A DNA stretch of 64,000 bases from Nonomuraea helvata (GTDB lineage: Bacteria > Actinomycetota > Actinomycetes > Streptosporangiales > Streptosporangiaceae): assembly GCF_039535785.1 (NCBI RefSeq), contig NZ_BAAAXV010000009.1, positions 2,976,001 through 3,040,000 on the forward strand. The letters run 5' to 3'. This document shows positions 33,028 to 40,997 of the stretch, in pieces. The translations under genes were made by a program, and so were the position numbers. How positions within the stretch are numbered: the stretch's first letter is position 1; the number at the start of each line of letters is the position of its first letter. The notes under the pieces were generated by a model that worked only from the letters and a program-made list of their open reading frames with translations, did no database searches and had not been told where the DNA came from.

Positions 33028-33837
33028 TCATACGGGAGGTACAACGACAAAGTAGCGGTCGAGCATGCGCTTGTCGCCACGCACGTCGAGACCGTCGGCG
33101 GGGATGCGATGCCAGAGGAACAGCATCAGGTCCGACGCGCTCCCGGCCAGCTCGACGTCGAACGCCTCGAAGGAAGCCCCGGAGGAGAGTCGTACGTCCG
33201 GGCCGTCGAAGTGAACCGCCCAGTCGCCCTCGCCGTCCGTGCGCCGGAAGCGGAACCGCTCGCCCGCCCCGGCGGGCGCCCGCGTCCACTCCCGCCGCGC
33301 GGGCGCCATGACCTCGAACGTCTGCGTGACCGCGTCGGCCGCCACGTCCTCGGGGATCGGGCGCGGGAGGCCGACGGCGTTCTCGGCGTCCCAGCGGTGT
33401 ACGGCGGCCTCGATGGTCTGCATCCGCACCCAGAACCCGACGGTCTGCTCCTTCGACCACGTCCACGCGGGATCGCCGGCCGGGCGCGAGTCGAAGAGCG
33501 CCCCCAGCCGGGCCGCCCCCTCCTCGAACCAGTCGAGCACCTCGTCCGGGATCGGCCCGAGGTTGGGCGCCTGCTCCGGGTCGGGCCACCCCGTGAGGTC
33601 CGGCGGCAGCCCGGCGAAGGAGAGGTCGGACACGTCCGGCGGCCCGTCGAGCCGGTCCTCGATGATGCTGAACACGCCCCGGTGCACGGCGCCCAGGTGG
33701 ATCACCAGATCGGCGACCGACCAGCCGGGACAGGAAGGCACGGCCGGCGCGGCTCCGGAGGCGGCCGCCTGCCGGACGGCCTCCTGGAATGCCCGGACCT
33801 CCCGGCGGAAGCGTGACGCGGGTTCCATGTCACTCAC
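33028..33837 (-). CDS. Mycothiol-dependent maleylpyruvate isomerase-like (DinB/MDMPI) protein
   Basis: A 269-residue protein of the TIGR03083/MDMPI N-terminal family: CPGWSVADLVIHLGAVHRGVF near 36-56 holds the first His of the metal site, and MQTIEAAVHRWDAENAVG near 138-155 the second, followed by a MDMPI-C-like domain (about 190-260). Such proteins use mycothiol or a divalent metal in actinobacterial detoxification; the reaction here is unknown. Its start overlaps the MFS stop by 4 bp, so both are one operon. Confidence 0.85.
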   Translation of the reverse strand: MSDMEPASRFRREVRAFQEAVRQAAASGAAPAVPSCPGWSVADLVIHLGAVHRGVFSIIEDRLDGPPDVSDLSFAGLPPDLTGWPDPEQAPNLGPIPDEVLDWFEEGAARLGALFDSRPAGDPAWTWSKEQTVGFWVRMQTIEAAVHRWDAENAVGLPRPIPEDVAADAVTQTFEVMAPARREWTRAPAGAGERFRFRRTDGEGDWAVHFDGPDVRLSSGASFEAFDVELAGSASDLMLFLWHRIPADGLDVRGDKRMLDRYFVVVPPV

Positions 33838-35024
33838 TGTGCCTCAGCCGGATGGTCCTGCTCCACCGACTTCGCGGATGACGGACGCCCGACGGCGTGG
33901 GCGACGGCGGCGGTAACCAGGGCGGCGGCCACCAGCAGGGCACTCACCCACAGGGGGGAGCGCAGCCCGAGCCCGGCCCCGATGGTCACGCCGCCCAGCC
34001 ACGGGCCGAGCGTCGCGCCCACGTTGAGCGCGGCCGTGGCGAACCCGCCGGCCAGCGTGGGCGCGTCGGTGGCCGCGTACATGACCTGGGAGATCAGCGT
34101 GGACCCCACGGCGAACGACAGCGTCCCCTGGACGAACACCAGCGCGATCGCCGGCACCGGCGCCCCGGCCGTCATCGCGAAGAGGACCCAGCCGGCGGCC
34201 AGCGCCGCCCCGCCGCCCACCAGGAGCCGGACCGGCCGCGCGTCGGCGACCCGCCCGCTGATGGTCGCTCCCGCGAACGACCCCAGCCCGAAAAGGGCCA
34301 GCATCAGCGGCATCCAGGTGGACCCGATCCCCGTCTCGCCGGTGAGCAGCGGCGCGAGGTACGTGAACGTGCAGAACGTGGCGCCGTTCACCAGGCCGCC
34401 CAGCGCGAGGAGCACCAGCAGCCGCGGTCGCCGCAGCGCCCGCGACTCGGCACGCGCGCTCGTACCCGCGGAATCAGGCGTGCCGGAGGGAACGGAGCGG
34501 AGCACGGCGACGAGGGCCGGGACCAGCGCGGCGGCCACCGCCCAGAACGCCGAGCGCCACCCCCACACCTCGCCCAGCAGCGCGCCGCCCGGCACGCCCG
34601 CGACGCAGGCGATCGTGACGCCGCCGAGCAGGACGGAGGTGGCGCGCGCCTTGGCGTTCGGGGGCGCGAGCGCGATGGCGGTCGCCATGGCGACCGCCAG
34701 GAACCCGGCGTTGGCCAGCGCCGCGACGAACCGCGTGCCGAGCAGCACGCCGTAGCTGGTGGTGACCGCGCCCACCACGTGCGCGGCCAGGAACGTGAGC
34801 AGGAAGCCCAGCAGGGCGGCCCGCCGTGACCAGCGCAGGCTGAGCACCGCCATGAGCGGCGCGCCCAGCACCATCCCGACGGCGAACGCCGAGGTCAGCA
34901 GCCCCGCGTCGGGGATGGACACGTGCAGGTCCCGCGCGATGCCCGGCACGAGGCCGGACAGCATGAACTCGGACGTCCCTTGGGCGAAGACCGCCAGTCC
35001 GAGCAGGTAAACAGCGAATGGCAT
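33834..35024 (-). CDS. MFS transporter (DHA1 type)
   Basis: A 396-residue, 12-helix permease. MPFAVYLLGLAVFAQGTSEFMLSGLVPGIA is the typical first helix of actinobacterial Cmr/AraJ-like exporters, with RFVAALANAGFLAVAMATAIAL near helix 4. ATG 35024 is supported by GGAG 7 nt upstream. It is divergent from the TetR gene at 35302 and coupled to the MDMPI-type gene downstream, so an efflux-plus-detoxification operon under that TetR protein is likely. Confidence 0.9.
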   Translation of the reverse strand: MPFAVYLLGLAVFAQGTSEFMLSGLVPGIARDLHVSIPDAGLLTSAFAVGMVLGAPLMAVLSLRWSRRAALLGFLLTFLAAHVVGAVTTSYGVLLGTRFVAALANAGFLAVAMATAIALAPPNAKARATSVLLGGVTIACVAGVPGGALLGEVWGWRSAFWAVAAALVPALVAVLRSVPSGTPDSAGTSARAESRALRRPRLLVLLALGGLVNGATFCTFTYLAPLLTGETGIGSTWMPLMLALFGLGSFAGATISGRVADARPVRLLVGGGAALAAGWVLFAMTAGAPVPAIALVFVQGTLSFAVGSTLISQVMYAATDAPTLAGGFATAALNVGATLGPWLGGVTIGAGLGLRSPLWVSALLVAAALVTAAVAHAVGRPSSAKSVEQDHPAEAQ

Positions 35025-35157
35025 GAGAGAACTCCGCGACCGCATCGAAGATCGATTGAGAAGCGGGCAGGCCGGGAGACGGTCCTGCCCCGTAGAGGAA
35101 CCGGCCGCATCACGATGATCCGCACGGCTCGCGGAGAGCCCGGCGTCAACGCGAAAC

Positions 35158-35179
35158 AGCCACCGGATGACCGGTGGCT
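35158..35179. terminator. Perfect hairpin in the MFS-TetR divergent region
   Basis: AGCCACCGG (35158-35166) and CCGGTGGCT (35171-35179) form a perfect 9-bp stem with an ATGA loop. It lies between divergent genes, where it could be a leader attenuator for the MFS operon, a spurious-transcript terminator or a protein-binding site. Confidence 0.45.
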
Positions 35180-35274
35180 AGCGTCTTGACGCCTCGGGGC
35201 TGGACATGTCCGCGAAGCTAGCAAGCTCCTGGGGCGTAGGCAACCGGCTTTCTCCGCCGGCCCGGCTTGAAATA

Positions 35275-35290
35275 TACCGGCCAGCCGGTA
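35275..35290. promoter_or_regulatory. TetR operator candidate
   Basis: TACCGGC-CA-GCCGGTA is a perfect 7+7 bp inverted repeat, 11 bp before the TetR start codon and in the divergent region shared with the MFS operon. The sequence resembles common TetR-family boxes of the ACCGG/CCGGT type. Confidence 0.7.
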
Positions 35291-35301
35291 CAGTAACGGG
35301 C

Positions 35302-35850
35302 GTGCCAAGAGCCAGTTCCAAGGAACGCCTGCTCGACGCCGCAGCCGAGGTGCTGCTCTCCGAGGGGGCCGAGTCGCTCACCCTGGAGGCCGTCGCCAAG
35401 AGGGCCGGGGTGTCCAAAGGCGGGCTGTTCTATCACTTCCCCACCAAGCAGGCGCTGGTCGGGGCGATGGTCGAGCGGCTGACCGACGCGTTCGACGCCG
35501 CCCTGGCCCAGGCGGGCAGCCGCCCCGGCGACTTCCTGCGGGCCTACGTCGCGGCCACGATCCCCGAGCGCCACACCACCTCGGCCCCGGCCGACCGTGT
35601 CACCGTCGGGCTGCTGGCCGGGGTGCTGGTCGATCCGGCCGGGCTGGAGCCGCTGCGCGAGAGGTTCGCGGCCTGGCAGGCCCGGCTGGCGGACGACGGC
35701 ATCGACCCGGCCGTCGCGACGGCCGTGCGCCTGGCCGTGGACGGCTGGTGGGCCGCCCGGCTGTTCGGCCTCGGCGAGCCCGGCCCCGGCCTGCACGAGC
35801 GGACCCGCCGGCACCTCATGGAGATGATCGACCGTGCTGCCCGTGACTAA
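35302..35850 (+). CDS. TetR-family transcriptional regulator
   Basis: A 182-residue TetR protein with a full N-terminal HTH: SKERLLDAAAEVLLSEGAESLTLEAVAKRAGVSKGGLFYHFPTKQALV (described by position: residues about 5-52). The C-terminal half resembles the TetR_C_37 type. GTG 35302 begins immediately before the HTH. A perfect inverted repeat lies 11 bp upstream, so it probably represses itself and the divergent MFS-MDMPI operon. The next gene overlaps its 3' end. Confidence 0.92.
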   Translation: MPRASSKERLLDAAAEVLLSEGAESLTLEAVAKRAGVSKGGLFYHFPTKQALVGAMVERLTDAFDAALAQAGSRPGDFLRAYVAATIPERHTTSAPADRVTVGLLAGVLVDPAGLEPLRERFAAWQARLADDGIDPAVATAVRLAVDGWWAARLFGLGEPGPGLHERTRRHLMEMIDRAARD

Positions 35851-36241
35851 GCGGTTGATGCTGGTCACCGACCTGGGCTTCGTGGCCTACTTCACCATCA
35901 CCGGGCTCGGGATCATCCCGCCCGAGTGGACGTTCGCGGACTACGCCAATCCGCTGATGGCCGACTGGAACTGGTCGTTCCTCTGGATCGACCTGCTGGC
36001 CAGCGCCACCGGCCTGGCCAGCCTCTGGGTCTTCAGGAGCGACCAGCTCATGCTGGTGTCGCTGGTGCTCACCATGGCGTCGGGGCTGATGGCGATCGCC
36101 TTCTGGACCCTGCGCGGCGACTACTCGCTGCTCTGGTGGGCCCCGAACCTCTACCTGATGCTCTTCCCCGTCCCGGCGATCGTCCGTCTCATCCGCCAGG
36201 GAAGAAGTCCGCGCTCTGGACGTACTCCATCGCCTTCGTGA
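35843..36241 (+). CDS. Small membrane protein (DUF5360/YvaD-like)
   Basis: A 132-residue protein with four hydrophobic helices (about LVTDLGFVAYFTITGLGII, a second near FLWIDLLASATGL, a third near LVSLVLTMASGLMAIAF, a fourth near LYLMLFPVPAIVRLI). The pattern resembles the DUF5360/YvaD group, but I am not certain. GTG 35843 or 35834 begins inside the end of the TetR gene, so it is coupled to it. The 3' end overlaps the convergent VOC gene by 53 bp. Confidence 0.65.
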   Translation: MTKRLMLVTDLGFVAYFTITGLGIIPPEWTFADYANPLMADWNWSFLWIDLLASATGLASLWVFRSDQLMLVSLVLTMASGLMAIAFWTLRGDYSLLWWAPNLYLMLFPVPAIVRLIRQGRSPRSGRTPSPS

Positions 36242-36662
36242 ACGCCGGGTCGCCCATGCGGCGCTCCATCTCCTCCGGTGAGACCTCCTCGACGCGAGAC
36301 TGGATCCACCACAGGTTGCCGAACGGGTCGCGTACCCGTCCGACCCGGTCGCCCCAGAAAAGGTGCGTGACGTCGGTCACCGACGTCCCGCCCGCCTCGA
36401 CGGCGCGGCGGTGGGTGGCGTCGGCATCGGGGACGTACAGACGCAGGAAGGCCGGGGTGGGCGGCCAGTGGGAGGCCCCGTCGAACATCATCACCACCGC
36501 GTCCCCGATCCGCACCTCCGCGTGTCCGATGCGCCCCTCGTCGTCCAGCACCCTGGCCAGCTCGACGGCGTCGAACGCCTTCTGGAGGTAGTCGATGAGC
36601 CTGGCGGTGTCCTGGCCGATGATCCACGGCGTGACGGTGGTGTAGCCCTCAGGAATGTTCAT
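36189..36662 (-). CDS. VOC-superfamily (PhnB-like glyoxalase) protein
   Basis: A 157-residue protein with two beta-alpha-beta-beta-beta modules typical of glyoxalase/bleomycin-resistance folds: GYTTVTPWIIGQDTARLIDY at the start, MMFDGASHWPPTPAFLRLYV in the middle and RVRDPFGNLWWIQSRVEE near 110-128, the last being the PhnB-type signature. Some relatives bind antibiotics or metals; role here is unknown. It begins directly with the fold at ATG 36662. Confidence 0.85.
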   Translation of the reverse strand: MNIPEGYTTVTPWIIGQDTARLIDYLQKAFDAVELARVLDDEGRIGHAEVRIGDAVVMMFDGASHWPPTPAFLRLYVPDADATHRRAVEAGGTSVTDVTHLFWGDRVGRVRDPFGNLWWIQSRVEEVSPEEMERRMGDPAFTKAMEYVQSADFFPGG

Positions 36663-36725
36663 GCCTGGAGGCTATTTACGAAGTAGGTCAGATTCTGTCC
36701 CACATCCCCCTTTACGCTGAGATCC

Positions 36726-37694
36726 ATGACCGAGTCCCGCCTCCTGGCCCTGCTGTCCCTGCTCCAGACCTCGCGCGAGTGGCCGGGCAGCGAGCTGGCC
36801 GAGCGGCTGGAGGTCAGCCGCCGTACGGTGCGGCGCGATGTCGAGCGCCTGCGCGACCTCGGCTACCCGGTCGAGGCCACCATGGGCGCGGCCGGGGGAT
36901 ACCGGCTGGTCGCGGGCGCGGCCATGCCGCCGCTGCTGCTGGACGACGAGGAGGCGGTGGCCATCGCGGTCGGCCTGTCCACCGCCGCCAGGAATCCGGT
37001 CCAGGGCATCGAGGAGGCGTCGGTCCGCGCCCTGGCCAAGCTGGAGCAGGTGCTGCCGTCCCGCCTGCGCTACCGGGTCAGGTCACTGGGCGGCGCCACC
37101 GTCCCGCTGCCCGCGGCGGAGGGGCCGCAGGTCGATCCCGGGCGGCTCACCACGCTGGCGGCGGCCGTGGCGAACCGGGAGCGGGTGCGGTTCGGGTACC
37201 GGGCCAACGACGGCACGATCAGCGAGCGGCTGGTCGACCCGCATCGCCTGGTCGCGACCGGACGGCGCTGGTACCTGCTCGGGCACGACCGCGACCGCGA
37301 CGACTGGCGGATCTTCCGCATCGACCGCATCGACGATCCGCGGGCCACCGGCGCCAGGATCACGCAGCGCGAGCCGCCCGCCGGCGACGCCGCCGCGTAC
37401 GTCGCCGAGCAGCTCTACTCGCTCGCCCCCACGTACGAGGCCGTCGTCACGCTGCACGCCCGCCCCTCGGAGCCGATCAGGGCCTTGGGCGAGGTCATCC
37501 CGGCCGAAGGGGAGCGCTGCCGGTTGCGCATGCGCGGTGACACCCTCGACTGGCTCGCCTTCCACCTGCTGGCGCTGGGCTGCGAGTTCGAGGTGCACGA
37601 GCCGCCCGAGCTCGCCGCGCACCTGCGCGCGCTGGCCGCCCGCCTCACCCGCGCCGCAGGAACTCCAGCACCAGAGGGCTCGCGATCTCCCTGA
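36726..37694 (+). CDS. WYL-domain HTH transcriptional regulator
   Basis: A 322-residue regulator. The N-terminal HTH_11 domain is MTESRLLALLSLLQTSREW then LAERLEVSRRTVRRDVERL. The WYL domain (about 140-215) has ERVRFGYRANDGT and GRRWYLLGHDRDRDDWRIFR-IDRI, and the C-terminal WCX-like extension completes the usual layout. WYL proteins sense nucleic-acid or nucleotide ligands and often control stress genes. It is divergent from the VOC gene and may regulate it. Its 3' end overlaps the convergent hydrolase gene by 50 bp. Confidence 0.92.
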   Translation: MTESRLLALLSLLQTSREWPGSELAERLEVSRRTVRRDVERLRDLGYPVEATMGAAGGYRLVAGAAMPPLLLDDEEAVAIAVGLSTAARNPVQGIEEASVRALAKLEQVLPSRLRYRVRSLGGATVPLPAAEGPQVDPGRLTTLAAAVANRERVRFGYRANDGTISERLVDPHRLVATGRRWYLLGHDRDRDDWRIFRIDRIDDPRATGARITQREPPAGDAAAYVAEQLYSLAPTYEAVVTLHARPSEPIRALGEVIPAEGERCRLRMRGDTLDWLAFHLLALGCEFEVHEPPELAAHLRALAARLTRAAGTPAPEGSRSP

Positions 37695-38424
37695 ACTCCT
37701 CGAAGTACGCGTGCCGCGCCGCCTCGATCATCCGCAGCTCCGCCCCCGGGATGCGCCCGGCCAGCAGCGGGGCGTTGGCCGCCGGGTTGAACACGTCGTC
37801 GGTGCCGTGCACGACCAGGGTGGGCGCGGCGATGGAGGGCAGCGCGTCCCAGCTGTCGTGCCCGGCGCTGGCCGACAGGTGGCGGCGGCGGGCGTACGCG
37901 GGCATGGCCGGGTCGCCGGTCGTGTGGTGCGGGCCCGGATGGGTGGCCAGCCAGGCAGGCGTGTACATGAGCTCCAGCAGCGCGCGCTCGGCGGCCGCCC
38001 GGTCCGGCTGGGCCAGCGACCGGCGTACGTCGTTGTCCCGCTCGAACCCGTGGGCGCCGCCCGGCGAGCTGCAGCCGAGCACCAGCGAGCCGACGCGCTC
38101 CGGATGGTCGGCCGCCAGCCACTGGGCCACCCGTCCGCCCATCGACGTCCCGTACACGTGCGCCCGCTCCACCCCCAGCTCGTCGAGCACGGCCAGCACG
38201 TCGGCGGCGAAGCCGCGCGTGGCGTACGGCTCGTCGGGTTTGTCGCTCTCGCCCGTGCCGCGGTAGTCGAAGGTGACCGTGCGGAAGGACTCCTCGAAGT
38301 CGGCGCGTACGGGGTCCCACCACCGGTGGTTGTTGGCCTGTCCCTGCAGGAGCACCAGGGGTTGCCCGCCGCCGCGGACCTGGTAGGACAGCTTGACGCC
38401 GTCCACGGCTGTCGCAAAAGGCAT
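37645..38424 (-). CDS. Alpha/beta-hydrolase fold protein
   Basis: A 259-residue hydrolase. LVLLQGQANNHRWWDPV is the oxyanion-hole strand (with QGQ in place of HG), TFDYRGTGESDKP follows, the nucleophile is in VYGTSMGGRVAQWL (GxSxG), the acid in VVHGTDDVFNP and the His in IEAARHAYFEEF. It is a general esterase/lactonase-like enzyme with unknown substrate. ATG 38424 begins the fold; ATG 38433 is possible. It is divergent from the YCII gene. Confidence 0.87.
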   Translation of the reverse strand: MPFATAVDGVKLSYQVRGGGQPLVLLQGQANNHRWWDPVRADFEESFRTVTFDYRGTGESDKPDEPYATRGFAADVLAVLDELGVERAHVYGTSMGGRVAQWLAADHPERVGSLVLGCSSPGGAHGFERDNDVRRSLAQPDRAAAERALLELMYTPAWLATHPGPHHTTGDPAMPAYARRRHLSASAGHDSWDALPSIAAPTLVVHGTDDVFNPAANAPLLAGRIPGAELRMIEAARHAYFEEFREIASPLVLEFLRRG

Positions 38425-38441
38425 GCTTGGCATCGTAGAGG

Positions 38442-38468
38442 TGTCCGGTGAACGGGCTCGGCTCCGAT
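38442..38468 (+). promoter_or_regulatory. Candidate ECF42 promoter before the YCII gene
   Basis: TGTCCG at 38442-38447 and CGAT at 38465-38468 are 17 bp apart. The ECF42 consensus I recall is TGTCGA with a CGA/TC-type -10. The position, 38 bp before the YCII start, fits autoregulation of this pair. Confidence 0.4.
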
Positions 38469-38506
38469 GTCCCTGATGAGAGGCACACGAGAGAGGACTC
38501 ATCACC

Positions 38507-38923
38507 ATGAAGTACATGATCCAGTCGTACGCGTCCCAGCAGGACTACGACGCCATGGCCGGCAAGGACACCGGCCGATCCGGCTGGTCGGGGGAGGCTG
38601 TGGCGGACATGCACCAGTTCATGGAGGCGTTCAACAAGGAGCTGGAGGAGTCGGGCGAGCTGGTGGAGACGCGCGCGCTCGCCGCTCCCGTGCACACCCG
38701 CAGGCTCGGCTCGCGCGGCGGCGAGGCGTTCGTGACGGACGGGCCGTACGCCGAGACCCAGGAGGTGCTGGCCGGCTACTGGATCGTGGAGTGCGAGAGC
38801 TTCGACCGGGCCACCGCGATCGCCGCCCGCCTGGGGCAGTGCCCGTACCCCGGCGACCCAGGCGACACCATGTATGCCGACATCCGGCCCATCATGGACT
38901 CCAGCGCGGACCTGGGGTTCTGA
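38507..38923 (+). CDS. YCII/DGPF-family protein, ECF42 partner
   Basis: A 138-residue protein: MKYMIQSYASQQDY at the start, TDGPYAETQEVLAGYW (the DGPF motif region) at about 80-95, and GDTMYADIRPI near the end. DGPF/YCII proteins are the conserved partners of ECF42 sigma factors; their function is unknown, although a dimeric ferredoxin-like fold is known. ATG 38507 follows a purine-rich GAGAGAGGA. The sigma gene begins 14 bp after its stop. Confidence 0.9.
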   Translation: MKYMIQSYASQQDYDAMAGKDTGRSGWSGEAVADMHQFMEAFNKELEESGELVETRALAAPVHTRRLGSRGGEAFVTDGPYAETQEVLAGYWIVECESFDRATAIAARLGQCPYPGDPGDTMYADIRPIMDSSADLGF

Positions 38924-38937
38924 TCGACGGCGTCGAG

Positions 38938-40176
38938 GTGGAGGACCTGCTGCGCGAGCTGGCGCCGCAGGTCCTCGGCGCGGTCGTACGGCGTTTCGGG
39001 CATTTCGCCGCCGCCGAGGACGCCACGCAGGAAGCGCTGCTGGCGGCCGCCGTGCAGTGGCCGGGGGAGGGCGTACCGGGCGACCCGCGGGCCTGGCTGA
39101 TCACGGTGGCCGCACGCCGCCTGACCGATCTGCTCCGGAGCGAGCAGGCGCGCCGGCGCCGCGAGGACGCCGTGGCGGCCTGGACGCTGCCTGACGAATG
39201 GCTGGCACCGGCCGCCGACCAGCCGGTCTCCGGCGCGGACGACACGCTCGTCCTGCTGTTCATGTGCTGCCACCCGTCGCTGTCGCCGTCCTCGCAGATC
39301 GCGCTCACCCTGCGCGCCGTCGGCGGCCTGACCACCGCTGAGATCGCCCGCGCGTTCCTGGTCTCCGAGGGCACCATGACGCGCCGCATCACCCGGGCCA
39401 AGCAGCGCGTCAAGGACAGTGGCCTGCCCTTCCGCCTGCCCAGGGCCGAGGAGCGCGCGGAACGGCTCGGCGCGGTGCTGCACGTGCTGTACCTGATCTT
39501 CAACGAGGGGTACGCCAGCACGTCGGGGCCTGACCTGCAGCGCGCGGAGCTGGCGGCGGAGGCGATCAGGCTGGCCCGCATGGTGCACCGGCTGCTGCCC
39601 GACGATCCCGAGGTGGCGGGCCTGCTCGCGCTCATGCTCCTCACCGACGCGCGGCGACCGGCGCGCACGGGCCCCGACGGCGCGCTGATCCCGATGGCCG
39701 AGCAGGACCGCGGCCTGTGGGACGCCGACGCCGTCAAGGAGGGCGTCGAACTCGTCACCGGTGCGCTCAAGCGGGGCTCGCCCGGCCCGTACCAGCTCCA
39801 GGCGGCCATCGCGGCGGTGCACGACGAGGCGCCGAGCGCGGAGGAGACCGACTGGCCCCAGATCGTGGCGCTGTACGAGCTGCTGATGCGTATCTCCGAC
39901 AACCCGATGGTGGCGCTCAACCATGCCGTCGCCGTGGCCATGGCCCGTGGCCCCCTCGCGGGGCTCCATCTGCTGGAACGGCTCCAGGAGCCCCTCATGG
40001 GCGACCACCGGCTGCACGCGGTGCGTGGGCACCTGCTGGAGATGGCCGGCGACCACGCGGCCGCCCGCGACTCCTACGAGGAGGCCGCCAGGCGTACGAC
40101 GAGCTTCCCGCAGCAGCGCTACCTGCACGGCAAGGCCGCGAGGCTCTCAGCCGGACCGGACGCGCCTACGGCGTGA
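38938..40176 (+). CDS. ECF42-type sigma factor with TPR-like C-terminal extension
   Basis: A 412-residue sigma factor. Region 2 is VVRRFGHFAAAEDATQEALLAA, region 4 LTLRAVGGLTTAEIARAFLV then SEGTMTRRITRAKQRVKDSG. A large helical extension (about 190-412) follows with FNEGYASTSGPDLQRAELAAEAI and VALNHAVAVAMARGPLAGL, the TPR-like domain that defines ECF42 and is needed for its activity. GTG 38938 begins the domain; no better start exists, and the 14-bp gap from the YCII stop suggests re-initiation. A YCII partner upstream confirms the group. Its 3' end overlaps the PIG-L gene by 11 bp. Confidence 0.9.
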   Translation: MEDLLRELAPQVLGAVVRRFGHFAAAEDATQEALLAAAVQWPGEGVPGDPRAWLITVAARRLTDLLRSEQARRRREDAVAAWTLPDEWLAPAADQPVSGADDTLVLLFMCCHPSLSPSSQIALTLRAVGGLTTAEIARAFLVSEGTMTRRITRAKQRVKDSGLPFRLPRAEERAERLGAVLHVLYLIFNEGYASTSGPDLQRAELAAEAIRLARMVHRLLPDDPEVAGLLALMLLTDARRPARTGPDGALIPMAEQDRGLWDADAVKEGVELVTGALKRGSPGPYQLQAAIAAVHDEAPSAEETDWPQIVALYELLMRISDNPMVALNHAVAVAMARGPLAGLHLLERLQEPLMGDHRLHAVRGHLLEMAGDHAAARDSYEEAARRTTSFPQQRYLHGKAARLSAGPDAPTA

Positions 40177-40930
40177 AGAGCCGTCGGCGGGACTCGACGT
40201 ACCACTCGCGGCCGAGCAGCAGGCCGAACACGGGCGCGGGGAGCCGTACGAGAGCCCTCATGACGGGGGCCATCCGGCCGTTCCCCGTCACTTGCGAGCG
40301 GTGGGCGGCCAGGGCCCGCTGCTTCTGCCCGGCATAGCGGCGCACGTCGATCCGGTGGGTGATGGCCGCGCTCGGACTGTACGCGTTCGCCAGCACCCGG
40401 TCGTCGTAGCGGAACGGGATCCGGAGCAGGCGGACCAGGCGCACCATGCGCACGACCACGTCACGCGGGATCGTCGCCTCCAGCACCCTGGGCACGCCGG
40501 CCAGCTCGGCGGCCCGCCTGCCCACCTCGTGCACCTTGACGTGGTCGCGGTGGCCGTAGCCGCCGTTGGGGTCGTAGCTGAGCAGCAGGTCCACTTTCTC
40601 CTCGCGGAGGATCTCGGCGAGCCTGGCCGCGGCCTCCTCCGTGTCGGCGCGCACGAACCGCATCCGGTCCGGCGGGTCCGGGTACAGCTCCTTGCCGTGG
40701 CCGCTGTCGGCGTAGCCCAGGTGCACGACACGTGACACGCCCAGCTCGGCGGCGGCGGCCCGCAGCTCCTCCATGCGGGTCGTACCGCCTTCTGCCACGG
40801 ACTTCATGACGCCGTCCGTCGCGACCACGATGATCGCCCGGTGGCCCTCGGCCGCGGCGCGGGCCAGCGTGCCGCCGGTCAGGAACACCTCGTCGTCCGG
40901 ATGCGCGTGGAATGCCAGGACTGTCGCCAT
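40166..40930 (-). CDS. PIG-L family (MshB-like) deacetylase
   Basis: A 254-residue zinc deacetylase. VLAFHAHPDDEVFLTGG at 4-20 carries the AHPDDE metal and catalytic motif, and GGYGHRDHVKVHEVG near 123-137 supplies the third zinc His (HxDH). Relatives deacetylate GlcNAc-linked compounds: mycothiol biosynthesis (MshB), mycothiol S-conjugate amidase (Mca), teicoplanin deacetylase. Which applies here is unclear; the length is near MshB/Mca but key substrate residues cannot be judged by eye. It is divergent from a TetR gene. Confidence 0.88.
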   Translation of the reverse strand: MATVLAFHAHPDDEVFLTGGTLARAAAEGHRAIIVVATDGVMKSVAEGGTTRMEELRAAAAELGVSRVVHLGYADSGHGKELYPDPPDRMRFVRADTEEAAARLAEILREEKVDLLLSYDPNGGYGHRDHVKVHEVGRRAAELAGVPRVLEATIPRDVVVRMVRLVRLLRIPFRYDDRVLANAYSPSAAITHRIDVRRYAGQKQRALAAHRSQVTGNGRMAPVMRALVRLPAPVFGLLLGREWYVESRRRLFTP

Positions 40931-40963
40931 GGGCGATCACCTTAGCCGACGTTAATGTGATTG

Positions 40964-40985
40964 ACGGAGTGAGTACTCACTCCGT
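40964..40985. promoter_or_regulatory. Perfect 22-bp palindrome, TetR operator
   Basis: The 22 bp from 40964 to 40985 are a perfect palindrome without spacer, centred on GTAC with half-site ACGGAGTGAGT. It lies between the divergent PIG-L and TetR genes, 12 bp before the TetR start, and contains the AGTGAGTACTCACT core typical of TetR sites in actinomycetes. Confidence 0.85.
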
Positions 40986-40997
40986 ACTCTCGAAGCC

